Shown: positions 1-12,100 of the stretch, piece by piece
How the letters are laid out: every line of letters begins with the position of its first letter
Position numbering within the stretch: the stretch's first letter is position 1
Assembly (NCBI GenBank): GCA_023634235.1
Contig: JAMKCF010000014.1
Coordinates: 8,712,001-8,776,000 of the forward strand
DNA from: Pisaster brevispinus
Lineage: Eukaryota > Echinodermata > Asteroidea > Forcipulatida > Asteriidae
Reading direction: 5' to 3'
DNA: 64,000 nt
Made by a program: the position numbers and the translations under genes
The notes under the pieces: model-generated
Databases searched by the model: none
The model's input: the letters and a program-made list of their open reading frames with translations, nothing else
Told to the model about the DNA's origin: nothing

Positions 1-34
1 GATTCTATTTCACTTCTTGAATGAAGGCTAGCAG

Positions 35-110
35 AGCGGGGAGTGATTTGAAGCAATTATTCAGCAAGTTGGGAGAATGTCAGGCCAGGGTTACAACATT
101 AGAGAACAAG
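35..110 (+). CDS. INPPL1: INPPL1-like exon 1 of window (linker after SH2)
   Basis: Open frame ending at a gtgagac donor, phase 0. It encodes a charged helical stretch (SDLKQLFSKLGECQ, then TLENK). The acceptor is a gcag at 31-34; a stop lies in frame at 18-20, so the exon cannot extend far upstream. Confidence 0.7.
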
Positions 111-3100
111 GTGAGACACTAATTATCTTGTCTGATTGACCCCTTGACCTCCTGTTGAGCGCTGTTGAAACACACCTCAAAGGGGCAGTGCATCTTTTGT
201 GACATCACTCAGTCAGCGTGTCCCGATTAAAACACCCACGCATTGTCTCTTCTCTCTGCATTGCCCCTAATTCTCTCCGCACTTTTCTGTCTTCCACCAT
301 TTTCCTTCTCTCCATAACAAAAAATAACAGTAATAGTTTCACTCTTTTAAAGAAGATATATCTCGGTTCAGAAAGCGAACATCTTGGCACGTTCTGAGAT
401 TGGCATGCTCTTAGAATCCGGAAGGAGCTTCCACATACATTGCTCATCTGCACCCTTGTATGGTATATTTTGCTCTCTATGCTGAGCCTGCATGCTTCCT
501 TGCTCTTTTTTAAACCAACATAATGAACATAGCTACACACTTGCTAACTTTACCAGGATGTCCGTGTGAACACTAGGGCTGTTTCCTTTTCACAGAACAT
601 TTTCAGAATGTACTGGTTGATAAAGAAAGAAAGGAAAACGAAATCATGAGGCGCCATCTTTTGGGGGTGTTGAACAAGTGTTGGATTGAAGAAGAATTTG
701 TCTGACAGTGTATGAGCTCATCCGGGATATGAGCATAAATCCAGATGCACCAAGTTGCAATGAATTTGCATGCGCTTTGGGGGACTGCAAACACATTTAA
801 GACATTTGATTGGCTATTGCTGTGGCTGTTGAAGAATATTTGTAGTGATCTAGCCACAGCCAATGTTGGTCAATTCTGACAGCGCATCAATCGTTAAAAA
901 AAAGAGAAAGGGAATCTTACAATCTTTGAAAGTGCATTTATGAAAGGTATATATTTTGTTTAAAGACATTATAAAAGTACTGAAAAAATATTGTTTGAAC
1001 ATTTAGGTCCACTTTTTAATAGAGCTGCAAGCATTTATGTGCCGGTATTATTCCATCTCCTCAATTTTCTTGTGACAGAATCTGAAGAAGAAACAAATAG
1101 ATTTTTTTTCAAATGCAGATTTTTCATTTCTCCCCCAAGGCTGTAGCAACATTCCAAGAACTACTCAAGGCCGAGGTTCGAATCCCCATCCCATCATCCA
1201 GGCAAGAAGAGGAGCCCGATCTCACAGATGATTTTGAGCCTCCTGTATACATGGGAGGCAGTAATACTGATGGGAGCGACATGGCAAAGTCCCTGACGCT
1301 CCCAAATAACTCCAGTATGTCTGTTACTTCTTTTGAGGTGAGAGCCTTTTTTTCGTCCTTGATCGGAGCAATCTTGGTTTTTATTCAATCTGCTTTTTTT
1401 CCAGAAGGTCAGAGCATAGTGATTGAAAAGTTTGAGTTGTTACACCACTGGTTCCCCTCGGAAGCACCACAACTCATCAGAGAGATTGACTTACTTGGTC
1501 TTACCGCAAACCTTAAGCCTTTTTAACAACACAGAGCCAATTCCCAGCACAAAAAAAAACAACAACAAGGGAAATCCTGAGAACTTTCCAATGCCACTCC
1601 ATGTTCGTTTCACACTTGATGCAACTTTCCGGGGGGAGGGGGGAGGGGGGGGGGGGGTAATGGACACTCATTATGCCAACCCCTATGGTTAACTTTCTTA
1701 ACCCCACTCCTATAAGCAGGGGTATCTATTTATCGGTAGCTGCTGTTGCTGTTGCTCTTGCTGCTGTTGTTGATTTTTCTGCTTCTGCTGTTGTTTATTT
1801 TGCTGTTGCTGTTGTTACTTTTTCTGCTTCTGCTGTTGTTTATTTTGCTGTTGCTGTTGTTACTTTTTCTGTTGCTGTTGTTGATTTTGCTGTTGCTGGT
1901 GTTGATTTTGGTGTTGCTGCTGATTTGCTGTTGATTTTGCTGTTGCTGCTGATTTGCTGTCGATTTTGCTGTTGATAACATTGCTTTTGCTCTTGCTGCT
2001 ATTGTTGAATTTGCTGATGTTGCTCTTGCTGCGAATTCTGTTGCTGCTGCGGTTGATTTTGCTGTCACTGTTGTTGAATTTTGTTGTTGATGTTGCTGCT
2101 ATTGCTGTGTTTGATTTTGCCGTTGCTGTTGCTGTAAATTTTTGTGGCTGTTGCTGTTGCTGTATGCTGCTGCAGCTGTAGGTGTTGTTGCAGTTATTAA
2201 ATGTTCTTTTTTTTTTTCCTTTTTTTTTTTCCGGGCTGGGGTTGGGGTGGGGTAGTGAGGTCCTGGTTGGGAGGGGAAGAGAAACATCCTTGCTTGTAAG
2301 TTAAGGGTGTAACACTATGCCATTCAATCACCATTCTTATTGTTGCTGTTCACCAGGTCAAAGTTGAGGGAGCCTTGAAAAACACCAAGGTCAAGTTGAC
2401 AGTAGACGCTTCCCATGGTAGCATGTCCATAATGAAACACAGTGGGAAGGATATGAAGGAAGAAACAACGCCATACACACATGAAAACAGTGAGTTGCAT
2501 TCTAATCAGTTCCTTGTAGGGTTCTGCATGTATACATGTACATGAGCAGTGTTCAGTGAAATGTTTTAGTTGGCTTGTAAACATAATTGTGACGACAGCT
2601 AAAACAAATTTGATACAATGCCATTATCTGCCAGATGTGATGCTGATGGCGTTCTAAACAAAGAAAATATTACTGAGACAAATAATGAGCGACTACTCAA
2701 CAGATGAGTCTGCATGTACATGTAGCTGATATCATTTGAATGAAAATATGGATTGTATTTTGTGAAGTTCCAGTTGGGATATTGTACGAGCAGCTGTCAT
2801 TTTTAAAACAGAGAACAAAAAACTCTGAGGCCTGGTTCATACTTCATGGGAGTATGACGCAAATTTGACATCACAACTCTATATATCTGTGGCACATGTT
2901 TCTCAAGGAAACAGGAATGCCAACTACATGTTGCTCAAATTGAATATAATGTCTGTTGCTGATGTAATAAAATCTCCAGCTCTCCCTGGCATTAGACATG
3001 TTAGAGGTTCAGGTTCTACTGCTGTAAAATGCTTTATCTTCTCAGCTCTAAACAAACACAAAGTAGATATCTGTTTGAATTGTGACATTTACTACGTTAC

Positions 3101-6100
3101 TTTAAAATAAGGAAATACAGAATTTTGTTTACACATCTTATAAAGACGTCAGTCTTTGGTCCAGAACCTCTGGAAAATTGGTTCTGAGCCAGAGGTTCTG
3201 AGCCAAATTGATAATTGTGGTGCCAGAGCAGTGGGAGTCGCTTGGACTCATAAAATCCCGAGATGAAATCAATAAGATTTGACCTCACCGTGACCTTATG
3301 TTTCCTCAACAAAGTTTTAGTGTTTGTGTTGGTTTATTTCCATTTGTACAGCCTAAATATAATAAAGATTAAATAGTGACAATAATAGTAGAAATAAGCC
3401 AAAGTTATAAAGCACAACGAATAATGAAGGAAATCTCAATGCACTGTACAGAAATGGAAAAACAAAACAGGAACAAAAAAATAATAATAATTGTAGAGGA
3501 GGAACCTAGTTGTAGTGAGTTAAAACAAGTGAGATTTTGGTTTGGGTTTTGCTATTGACGGATATTAAGTGCAAACAGTCAAGTGCCAGGGTGTAAGGGT
3601 GTTCTGTAAGGCTCTTTTTTTCCAGTCACACAAAATGTTTTTGTCCCAGTAAGGCATGACATCCTTTTAGACCCGGTTCCCAAAGAAGCCCGGTGTTTGT
3701 CTGGTACAAAATTCCCCCGGTTGTGGCCTTAAGTTGCTTCGGTCACTGAAGCATATCGCTTACGGACCTGTGGTTTCTGGCTCTGGGGTCACACAAAAGA
3801 CAGCAACCCTTTTCAGAGAAAGGTCACTGTTTTTTACAGTAGGTTTTTGCAGTTTTTAAAATAATTCCGCCCAGGAATTTTTTTTAAATTTAGTTTTTTG
3901 GGTATACCCCTTTAACACGATGTAGAAACAGATGGAAGAAGTTATTGGCACTGGGAGAGTTCATTCACCTTGAAAATTCCACGTGACTTCTGTGGTCAAA
4001 AGGGCTTGCCATTACTTTGTACACGTAAATCTCAGCAAACCCTCAAAAGGTAGATTGCCTGCCTTGTTTGAAAATAATCATCAATAAAGTATTATGTAAC
4101 ACGCTGTATTGGGTTAAGCGGATTAAGGGCTTATAGGTTTACTGTTTTGAAGGTTAATGTTTTGGATTGAGAGCAACGTTATTTGTGTATTTATATTATT
4201 GTTAAACTGTATTTTCGAAAAATAAAGGCATATTTCCAACTATTCTTGGCGTTTCTGTGAAGCTCATAGGCCATTGCACCAGCCACGGGAGTTTAATGTC
4301 GCCGTCCACACTTGCTGTGCGTCACTCAGTGCACTGAGTGTACCACGCTAACTTCTCAGACTCATCCGTAAAGGATATGGGTATTTGGATATGGGCATAT
4401 CCATGGGTATTTGGTACTACCCTTGTGGTACAAAAGATATTTATCAACAACTAATCCCTTAACAATAGAGCGATCCAGCCAGCCAGCCAGAAGAAGAAAC
4501 CACAAGCCCAATCTCCACAGCAACTGTGGTAGCTTCCATGGATTAGCGCTATTCAATTGCTTCTTTTGTTGAGCTCAACTATAACTCTCAAGAGCCAGGG
4601 GTTCTCTGGACTTCTTAATCCCTACTCCTCCGGTACTGTTTGAATTTTTCTTCGGTTTAGAATACCGAGTAAAGACCGGGTAAGCAACAGGGCGTTAAAA
4701 AAAGGGTTTCTAAAAGGATGTCACGCCTTACAGAAGGACGTAATCAAGAAAAATGGCTCCTGACAAAAATATGTGGCATTACTGTTACATTTAGTTTTGC
4801 TAGAATTACCCCCAAAGACAAGTTTTCTCATTCCCATGCGGAATACATGTATAACTTCCTATAATGACTTATGAATGGTAGAAAACCGACCAAATTTTCA
4901 CAGTCAGTTAGTTGCCTTGGAACACAAATTTGCACATTAATTGCTTACGCCCTTTTACCGTTAAAACTTTGTGTTACATCCTTCTTCCGGACTCACATTG
5001 AAATGGGGGTTACATCCCAGAGGAGGTGAGACTTTCCTGTAATGGAGCACGGAAACTGCTGGTAAATTCTAGAGTAGGTTCAAAAAGAATAAATCACAAA
5101 GTCAGGAAGTAACTATGAGGTCGTTCAGACACAGTACTAAAGCCGGTTTTCAGGCAGTTTTAACTCATTCGGGTTTAACTTTGTGCGTCTGAACGCTCTT
5201 AAAAACTTAACCAAATCTGGTTAAACCCGAATGAGTTAAATCGGTCGGCGAGGGTGGTTTAACGCTAAACCACTTCGGGTTAATCTTTTAGCACGATGTG
5301 TGGACAGAATAAAAATGACAACATCCGGTTTAACTCACAACAGATGACCGCTGACCTGTGTAAGGTCGCTAAGTAAATATGCCTACAAACGCCTCAACGT
5401 GCGCCTCAACAGGGCCGTGTGCGTGCTTTTGTGAATAAACCGGATGTTGTTGTGTTGGGTCACTGTGCTGTTTGACCTCTTAAAACCAATGGTAAACCTT
5501 ATTGGGTTTAATTAACTTAGAGCTGTCTGAGCGCAAGGTACTGTAGTTTTATTTTTATGACCGCCCCCCGCTGCTCGTAAAATTAAACCGGTTCGGGTCT
5601 AACTTTAGTACGCTGTCTGAACATGGCCTACATGTATAACTAGTAAACTTGTAAGTACAGCCATGTGTACATTTTTTTTTGGATGAGTGTTGGGTCTAAA
5701 AGAACCGTTGATATGGTCTCGACGCTTCAAGCGGTATACTCTGTTCTAGAATGGCAAAGGTCAAGGGTTCGAATCCCACCCGAGTAATATGCCTGTGGGG
5801 TATATTTACCATGGGACTCAGGAAAGTACTGAGCTTTGCACGCATCGGTGTAAGGATAAAACCAAAATATTATTCAGTACACTCTCTGCTCGTGTTCTTC
5901 GATTATTACTTGGTTCAAGAGAACACAAATACATAATGAAAGTGATAATGCTATCTTTAGTACATCAGGAATAAGGAAATTGTAAAGGAAATTAATTAAA
6001 GCAATGCTGCAGTGATATTTTGGGGCATTAAGTTGTCTCAGTGGTTTCTTTCCCTTGCCTTTCACCTCTGTGGACCTTGGTTCGAATTCCACCTCAGACC

Positions 6101-9100
6101 AGGGCTTACCGCTGAATTCAGCACTTTCTGCGCTAGCGAAGAAATGCCCAGTAACATGGAGTACGCACGTGCACAAGCAAAATTCCCTGCTAAGCTGTGA
6201 AATACGCTTGGCGTAAGTGCGGAATTCGTAAGCAGCGATTCTCTGCTTATGACATGTATGAAGAGTAGACCCATGAAATTGGAACCTGGAGGCTTTCCAT
6301 GTGGATTGGGTTTCAGTCCCTGCCTGGGTTTTACCCCATTTGGGTTTTTCTTTTTCCCACGTCTTTAACTGAGCATTTCTTCTTATTTCCTATTTATCCT
6401 GTTATTAGTGCTTGCTCTGTTGGATGAGTAGTTAAAATAAATAAATAAGTAAACAAATTTATTAATTTATTGTACTTTTTAGTTGTACAGCTGATCAAGT
6501 CCAGGGTCAACAATCTGAAGCTCATGATTCGCTTCTCCAACGGGAAGAAAAAAGAGTTCAGCTTTGAAGATGCTAAGGTTTGTCATGGTGAAGGCGTGTG
6601 ATTTCTCAAGATTTTTCCCATTTTAAGTTTTTTTTTTCTCAAAATCTCCTTGAACCAAATTTTCTTGGAAAGAAGTAAAGCAGTCACCAAAGGGAGCTAA
6701 AGAAATAGTCCACTTCATGTCAAGACTGTAGTGTATGTTTTTAAATATATTTTGTTGTGGCAATAATACCTTTCGTCATTACTAAAAGTTTGCTAGTTTT
6801 AGAGGAGGCTGTAATTGTTCACCCAAAATTTTGAATCTGAGAAAGGCATGAAGCCTATCTCAGCATCCTAAAGCACACAATTCTGTATAACAACTGAACA
6901 AGGGTGGTTTTTGCAACTCCGATGACCAATTGAGCCCAACTTTTCACAGGTTTGTTATATTATGTATATGTTGTGTTACACCAAGTGAGGGTACTGGTCT
7001 TTGTCAATTCCCAAAAGTGTACCCTGCCTTTTGCCATTGGCTGCAATGACATTGAAGAAGAGGCTTTTTCTAGTGGTCCAGCCATAGCCACTGAGGAAGC
7101 CATTCATTCAAAACGGCTCCTACAAGCTGAATTCCCAAATGCTATTTTCCCACATGACTGAATCTGTGCAATCTAGTAGGGTTTGTGGTAACACCATGTA
7201 CATGTATACACCTTTACGTATGGCTGATACGGGGTACCTCCATTGTTGTTCTATTATTCCCTTTTTCTGAAGAAATTCTTTGTGGGTAGCACTAGAACAA
7301 AGAAAACCTTGTGGGGTGGCATTGTTCCATTGTTAAAAGTACCCTGTAAGTTGGCGTGTGTAAGGTCAACACTAACTCTCTCTATGGGTTGCTGGTGGTC
7401 CTGGAAAGAACCAGTGGTGTAACAGCTTGATGTTTCGATCCGTTTGCTCCGATCGTCCGCTCCTGCAGAGGCTCTGGTTCTTACACCACCGGTTCTTTTC
7501 GGAACCATCACAGCTCAAAGCGAGATCTCATGGACATAATGTTATAGCAAACCTTACTTAGGTTAGTAAGATTTGGAACATTGTTTAGATTTGATCTCCA
7601 CCACGCAAAGTTTCAAATCCTACTTCAATCTGTGCATGTTGTACTGGCGGAGAAGGGATTTTAATGCAGTGTTTATAACACTGCTAAGCAAAAACTGTTT
7701 TACTCTTGGCATTGATGCGTGCTTAGCAGGACTTTCAAGTTTGCCTTTGATCAGTGAGACAGGTTGTAATGTGATTGTTACACAGAAAAGAGAGACGTTT
7801 TGCCAACTAGTTCAGTACATGAAAGTGCTTCACTCCACCAGTAAAGAAGTGGATCAGATTTCTGTGTTTATCGGCACATGGAACATGGGTATGTATCCTG
7901 CATGAGCGTTCATGTTTTCACCAAAAATTTCAGGAACGTTCCATTTGAGAATTTCCGAGTCAAGCCACCAAAACTTGGAACATATACATGCTTGTCAGTG
8001 AGTGAGTGTGTTTATGGTTTAGGTTGTCATTACTTGATTCAACAAACTTGAGCAGTAATCCACTTGGGGCAGTCAGCAGCACTACTACCGGCTCGTTCAT
8101 GATCCAATTCAAAGATTAAACTCCACAGTTTGGAAAAGGAATTACATGGAGATAACAGGTGTCAGTTGGTAAAGACGAATTGTTCTGGCCTCTTTCTTGA
8201 ATGGACTTTTCCCGGTAATGAAATGGGGGTTGGTTAAAGATGGACTCCAAGGTCAAATTTGTGATGCAATTATTTTCCAGTAGATAGAGTCCTTATGACA
8301 ATGGGGAAAGAAGTTACTAAACTAGTGCTGTGTCCTGTCTTGGTTTGAAATACTTCTAGGAGCTGCGATGCCACCTGCTAGCATCAGCTCATGGTTGCTC
8401 TGCCAGGGGGACGGGAAGACAAAGGACCCCAGCCTCGCCGCTGTACCTCACGACATTTACGTCATCGGTACACAGGAGTTCAAGAGTGCCGCCATCAGTG
8501 ACAAAGACTGGATCAGTAGAGTCAAAGCGGAGATCGGAAGGCTCAGCGGGCTGAACAAGGAGTACGTCTCGGTAAGATGCCCACCATGTTTCAAGTGCTC
8601 GTTTTTGGTGTCAAGAGGGCGTGTCCCGCCCGAGCGGTCAAGCACGCTGCACACGTGCTCTGGTGCTTCTGATCAGCAGAGTGGGGGTTCAAAGTCCCGG
8701 TCTCGACACTCGGTCCTTAAGCAAGACACTTAACCCAGCCTCGTGTGTTGTGTAGTACACGTAAAAGAACCCAGTACACTTGTTGTTAAGAGAAGAAGTT
8801 TGACTGGTACTTTCTGGTATGGTTGGCTGCAGATTGCGCCACAGCACCTTGTAAACTGTTAAATGGTGCTATGTAAATAAATGGGATAATTCAAACATAG
8901 CTTTGTAGAATAATTAATGAGCTCATTGAATAGCCCTCAGGTGTGGTAAAGTGCTATAAGAACTGTATTATTGTTGTTGTTGTTATTATTATTGTCTAAC
9001 TACTGTGCCGTTTCATAGATCAATCTGCTTTCTCAACTTTTCACACATTACTCAACTCTGGGATTGTTTCACATGCATGCCATTCCTTATACCTCAATAT

Positions 9101-12100
9101 TGCTTCCAACCAATCAGGTGTCGCTGACCTCATTATGGGGTTTAAGACTCTCTGTACTTGTCAAACCAGACCATGTGCATCAGATCAGTCATGTCAGAGA
9201 ATCCATAGTCAGAACGGGAATTGCAAATACGCTAGGTAAGTCCATTACAGCTTTAACGTTACTTGAGCTCGAGAGCTTAGACCATGAAAATACGATTAGC
9301 GGTGAGACCGTGTCAATTTTTCTCTAATGACTTGTGTGGTGGTGTAACTGGATGTATGCTCTGATTGTCTTTACAACAAGGGGTAAGGTTGGCTAAGTGG
9401 TATTTTTCACTGCTTTTCAACTGGATCTTGGTTTGAATCCCACCTCTGACTAGAGGTTTGCAACGTGCATGATTTTACAAGCTTTTATTATTATATTGTT
9501 AGCTTGGGTGTGATCCTTGGCTGCATGGCAGCTTACGGTTGAATGGCTTTCCCCTAACAAAGATATTGACTAATAGGGAGACCGCCAACATAGGGCTGGA
9601 TAGCTCAGTTGGTAGAGCGCCGGTATGTTAATCCGGAGGTCGTTGGTTCAAGTCCCGCTCCAGTCAATTTGTTTAAACCCAAATTATATAAAATTTACCC
9701 AGTCAGTTTCCTTTGTGGTTTATTACTTGATATATATTATTATATCTGTCTGGTAATAAAACCAAGGGACCCTCAAAAGCGACAAGCACTGTGACCTGAA
9801 GATATCTGTCTAGAGAAGATGATGAAGAATGGCAGTTTTAGATGTGGGAGGAAAAAACCCTAACAGGAAAACCCATGCAATTAGGTGGGGACTGAAAACC
9901 CAATTCATATCCAAGGCTCCGGACCGGGATTCGAACCAGGGTCCCCATAGGTGAACACAGTGAAAGGCAGTGAAGAAACCACTGAGCAAACCTTCACTTG
10001 TCAAAGCAAATGTTGGAACTCAAGTTTACCTGAAATGTTTTCATTCGTGCAAGACTCGTGGACTATTACGTTGCCAAATGTCACTGAACAAGAAGGATGC
10101 TAGAGTTTTTTTCCAAACCTCGGCTTAGAGGCTCTGGCTCCAGCTCTGGGCTCTGTCTGATGTTGGAAACACCGTCCAAAATGAACATGTACATGTATAC
10201 TACTTCAAAATTGGGTACAGAGCCCAAACTAGAGCCACAGCCAGAGCCCCAGCCGAGGTTTGGCAAAGCCCCTAGGTACTCAAATAGCTAACAAATGCTA
10301 TTAAAACTATTAAGCAATATGTCAGTCAGACAGCTGCAAAGTCAATGACTCTATGACACCTACAATTATCAGGAACTGCATGTTTATTAATTGAACTACA
10401 AACAAAAACCAGCCTCAAATATACAATAAATGTGTGCAACATTGGTCTACAAAAGCCAACATACTTAAAAATAAAATTCAAGATACTATCAGTTGTAATG
10501 ATAATTTTCTTTTCATGACTGAAGTATTTGATGCAGGTCAAATTTAGTTAATTTAGCTTGAATTTTAGCTTCTACCAGTTTGAAGATTTCAACGCCATTT
10601 GTTTAAAAACCATTTTATGATCATATGCAAACTAGGTCTGATGTTTACTTAACGCTGTGTGTTGAATGATCTTTTGAACTTTGTGTTCAATTAATAAATG
10701 TGCAGTTCATGATCATTGTACATGGATCTATGAATATTGATGTACTCTCGTTGGTTTCCTAGGCAACAAAGGAGCAGTGGGAGTGTCTTTCCTCTTCAGC
10801 GGTACCTCATTTTGTTTCATTAATGCACATCTTACCTCAGGAACGGAGAAATGTACAAGGTGAGGTTTAAGCATTGTTTTTTTCTCAGTGAAAAGTACCA
10901 AATTTGTGTTTATTTTTTTAAAACGTATTAGCTACAATCTGAAAGGTCGCTGATTATAATGTTTGTACCAGAGCTTGTTCTTGCGACTTTATTATTATTA
11001 TTAATTTTATTATTACATATCTTTCTGGTAATGAAACCAAGGATGCCTCAGAAGTGAACTTAATCACAGTAGCTTGTAAGCTTGAGGAAACCTGTTAACA
11101 AGGGTTTCTTGCTATGTGAACCAGAAACACCGGGTTTTACCCCTACTCTTCCACGATAAGTGTTTTAGAATCCTTTACGTGCACTTCCAATCCTAGTACA
11201 CAAGTGCCCCGACCGGGACTCAAACCCACACTCTGCTGATCGGAAACACCAGAGCTTGATTCTGGTGCTCTTAACTGCTCGGCCACTACACGCCAGTACA
11301 GTATCAAGTTTCTGATGTAAAAATCACTGACCAGACCAATTTGTGCATAATATGTGAAAACTGATCAGTACCACAAACAGTTCTTGACGTGGATGCATCT
11401 TTGAAAAGTTACTGTTCTCAAAATATATTATCTTTATTTTATTTCCATAAAATTACTGTATGGAAATGAATGTAATCTTCCAAAAACCAATCATGTACCT
11501 TTCAGCTGTTTTCTGGGTTTTTTCTTTCAAATTTTGAGGATAATTGTTTTTGTTGATTTGTTTTGCCTTTCAGACGTAACAACAACTATCATGACATCTT
11601 ACGTGGTCTGTCTCTTAGCTCCAAGGCCATGAGCCTCTTCGACCTAACCAACCAGTTTCATCACATCTTCTTTCTTGGTGATCTCAACTATCGCATCGAG
11701 TGGAACGTTCCGGTCAGTAAACTGCGGTCCTTGTGATGTCACAGTTGTTGTGATGCCAAAGTCCTTGTGATGTCACAGTCTGTTAAGCGTGTCCCATGTT
11801 GACATAGAATCTACAGTTCTCAAACAAACCCATGTATTTGTGTTTCTCAACAAGTTTGCTTTACATTATTTCCTGAAAGTAAAGGAGTAAAAAAATCAAC
11901 AAGATTAGCAATATTGAGAGACACAACTGTCCGTAGCACCTTGGCACGACCCAACATTCAGTAGCTTTTTTGTGAATGGCATTCAAAAAAGAGTGTGGTT
12001 GGCCAATGCCTCTGTGTGCACATTTATTATTAAGTGAATATGGGCAAGCATTACATACCAAGTGTTGACCTGAGAATAACAGATGCTCACACAATGTAGT

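Noticed and set aside
1673..2181. Leucine-rich or Gln/Asn-rich proteins from the reading frames here
   Set aside because: Artefacts of the triplet microsatellite; they lie inside an intron and lack splice or homology support.
9594..9666. A tRNA-Asn(GTT) gene
   Set aside because: The A and B boxes are good but the acceptor end and anticodon stem have mismatches, and four other copies share the same flanks, so it is part of a SINE.
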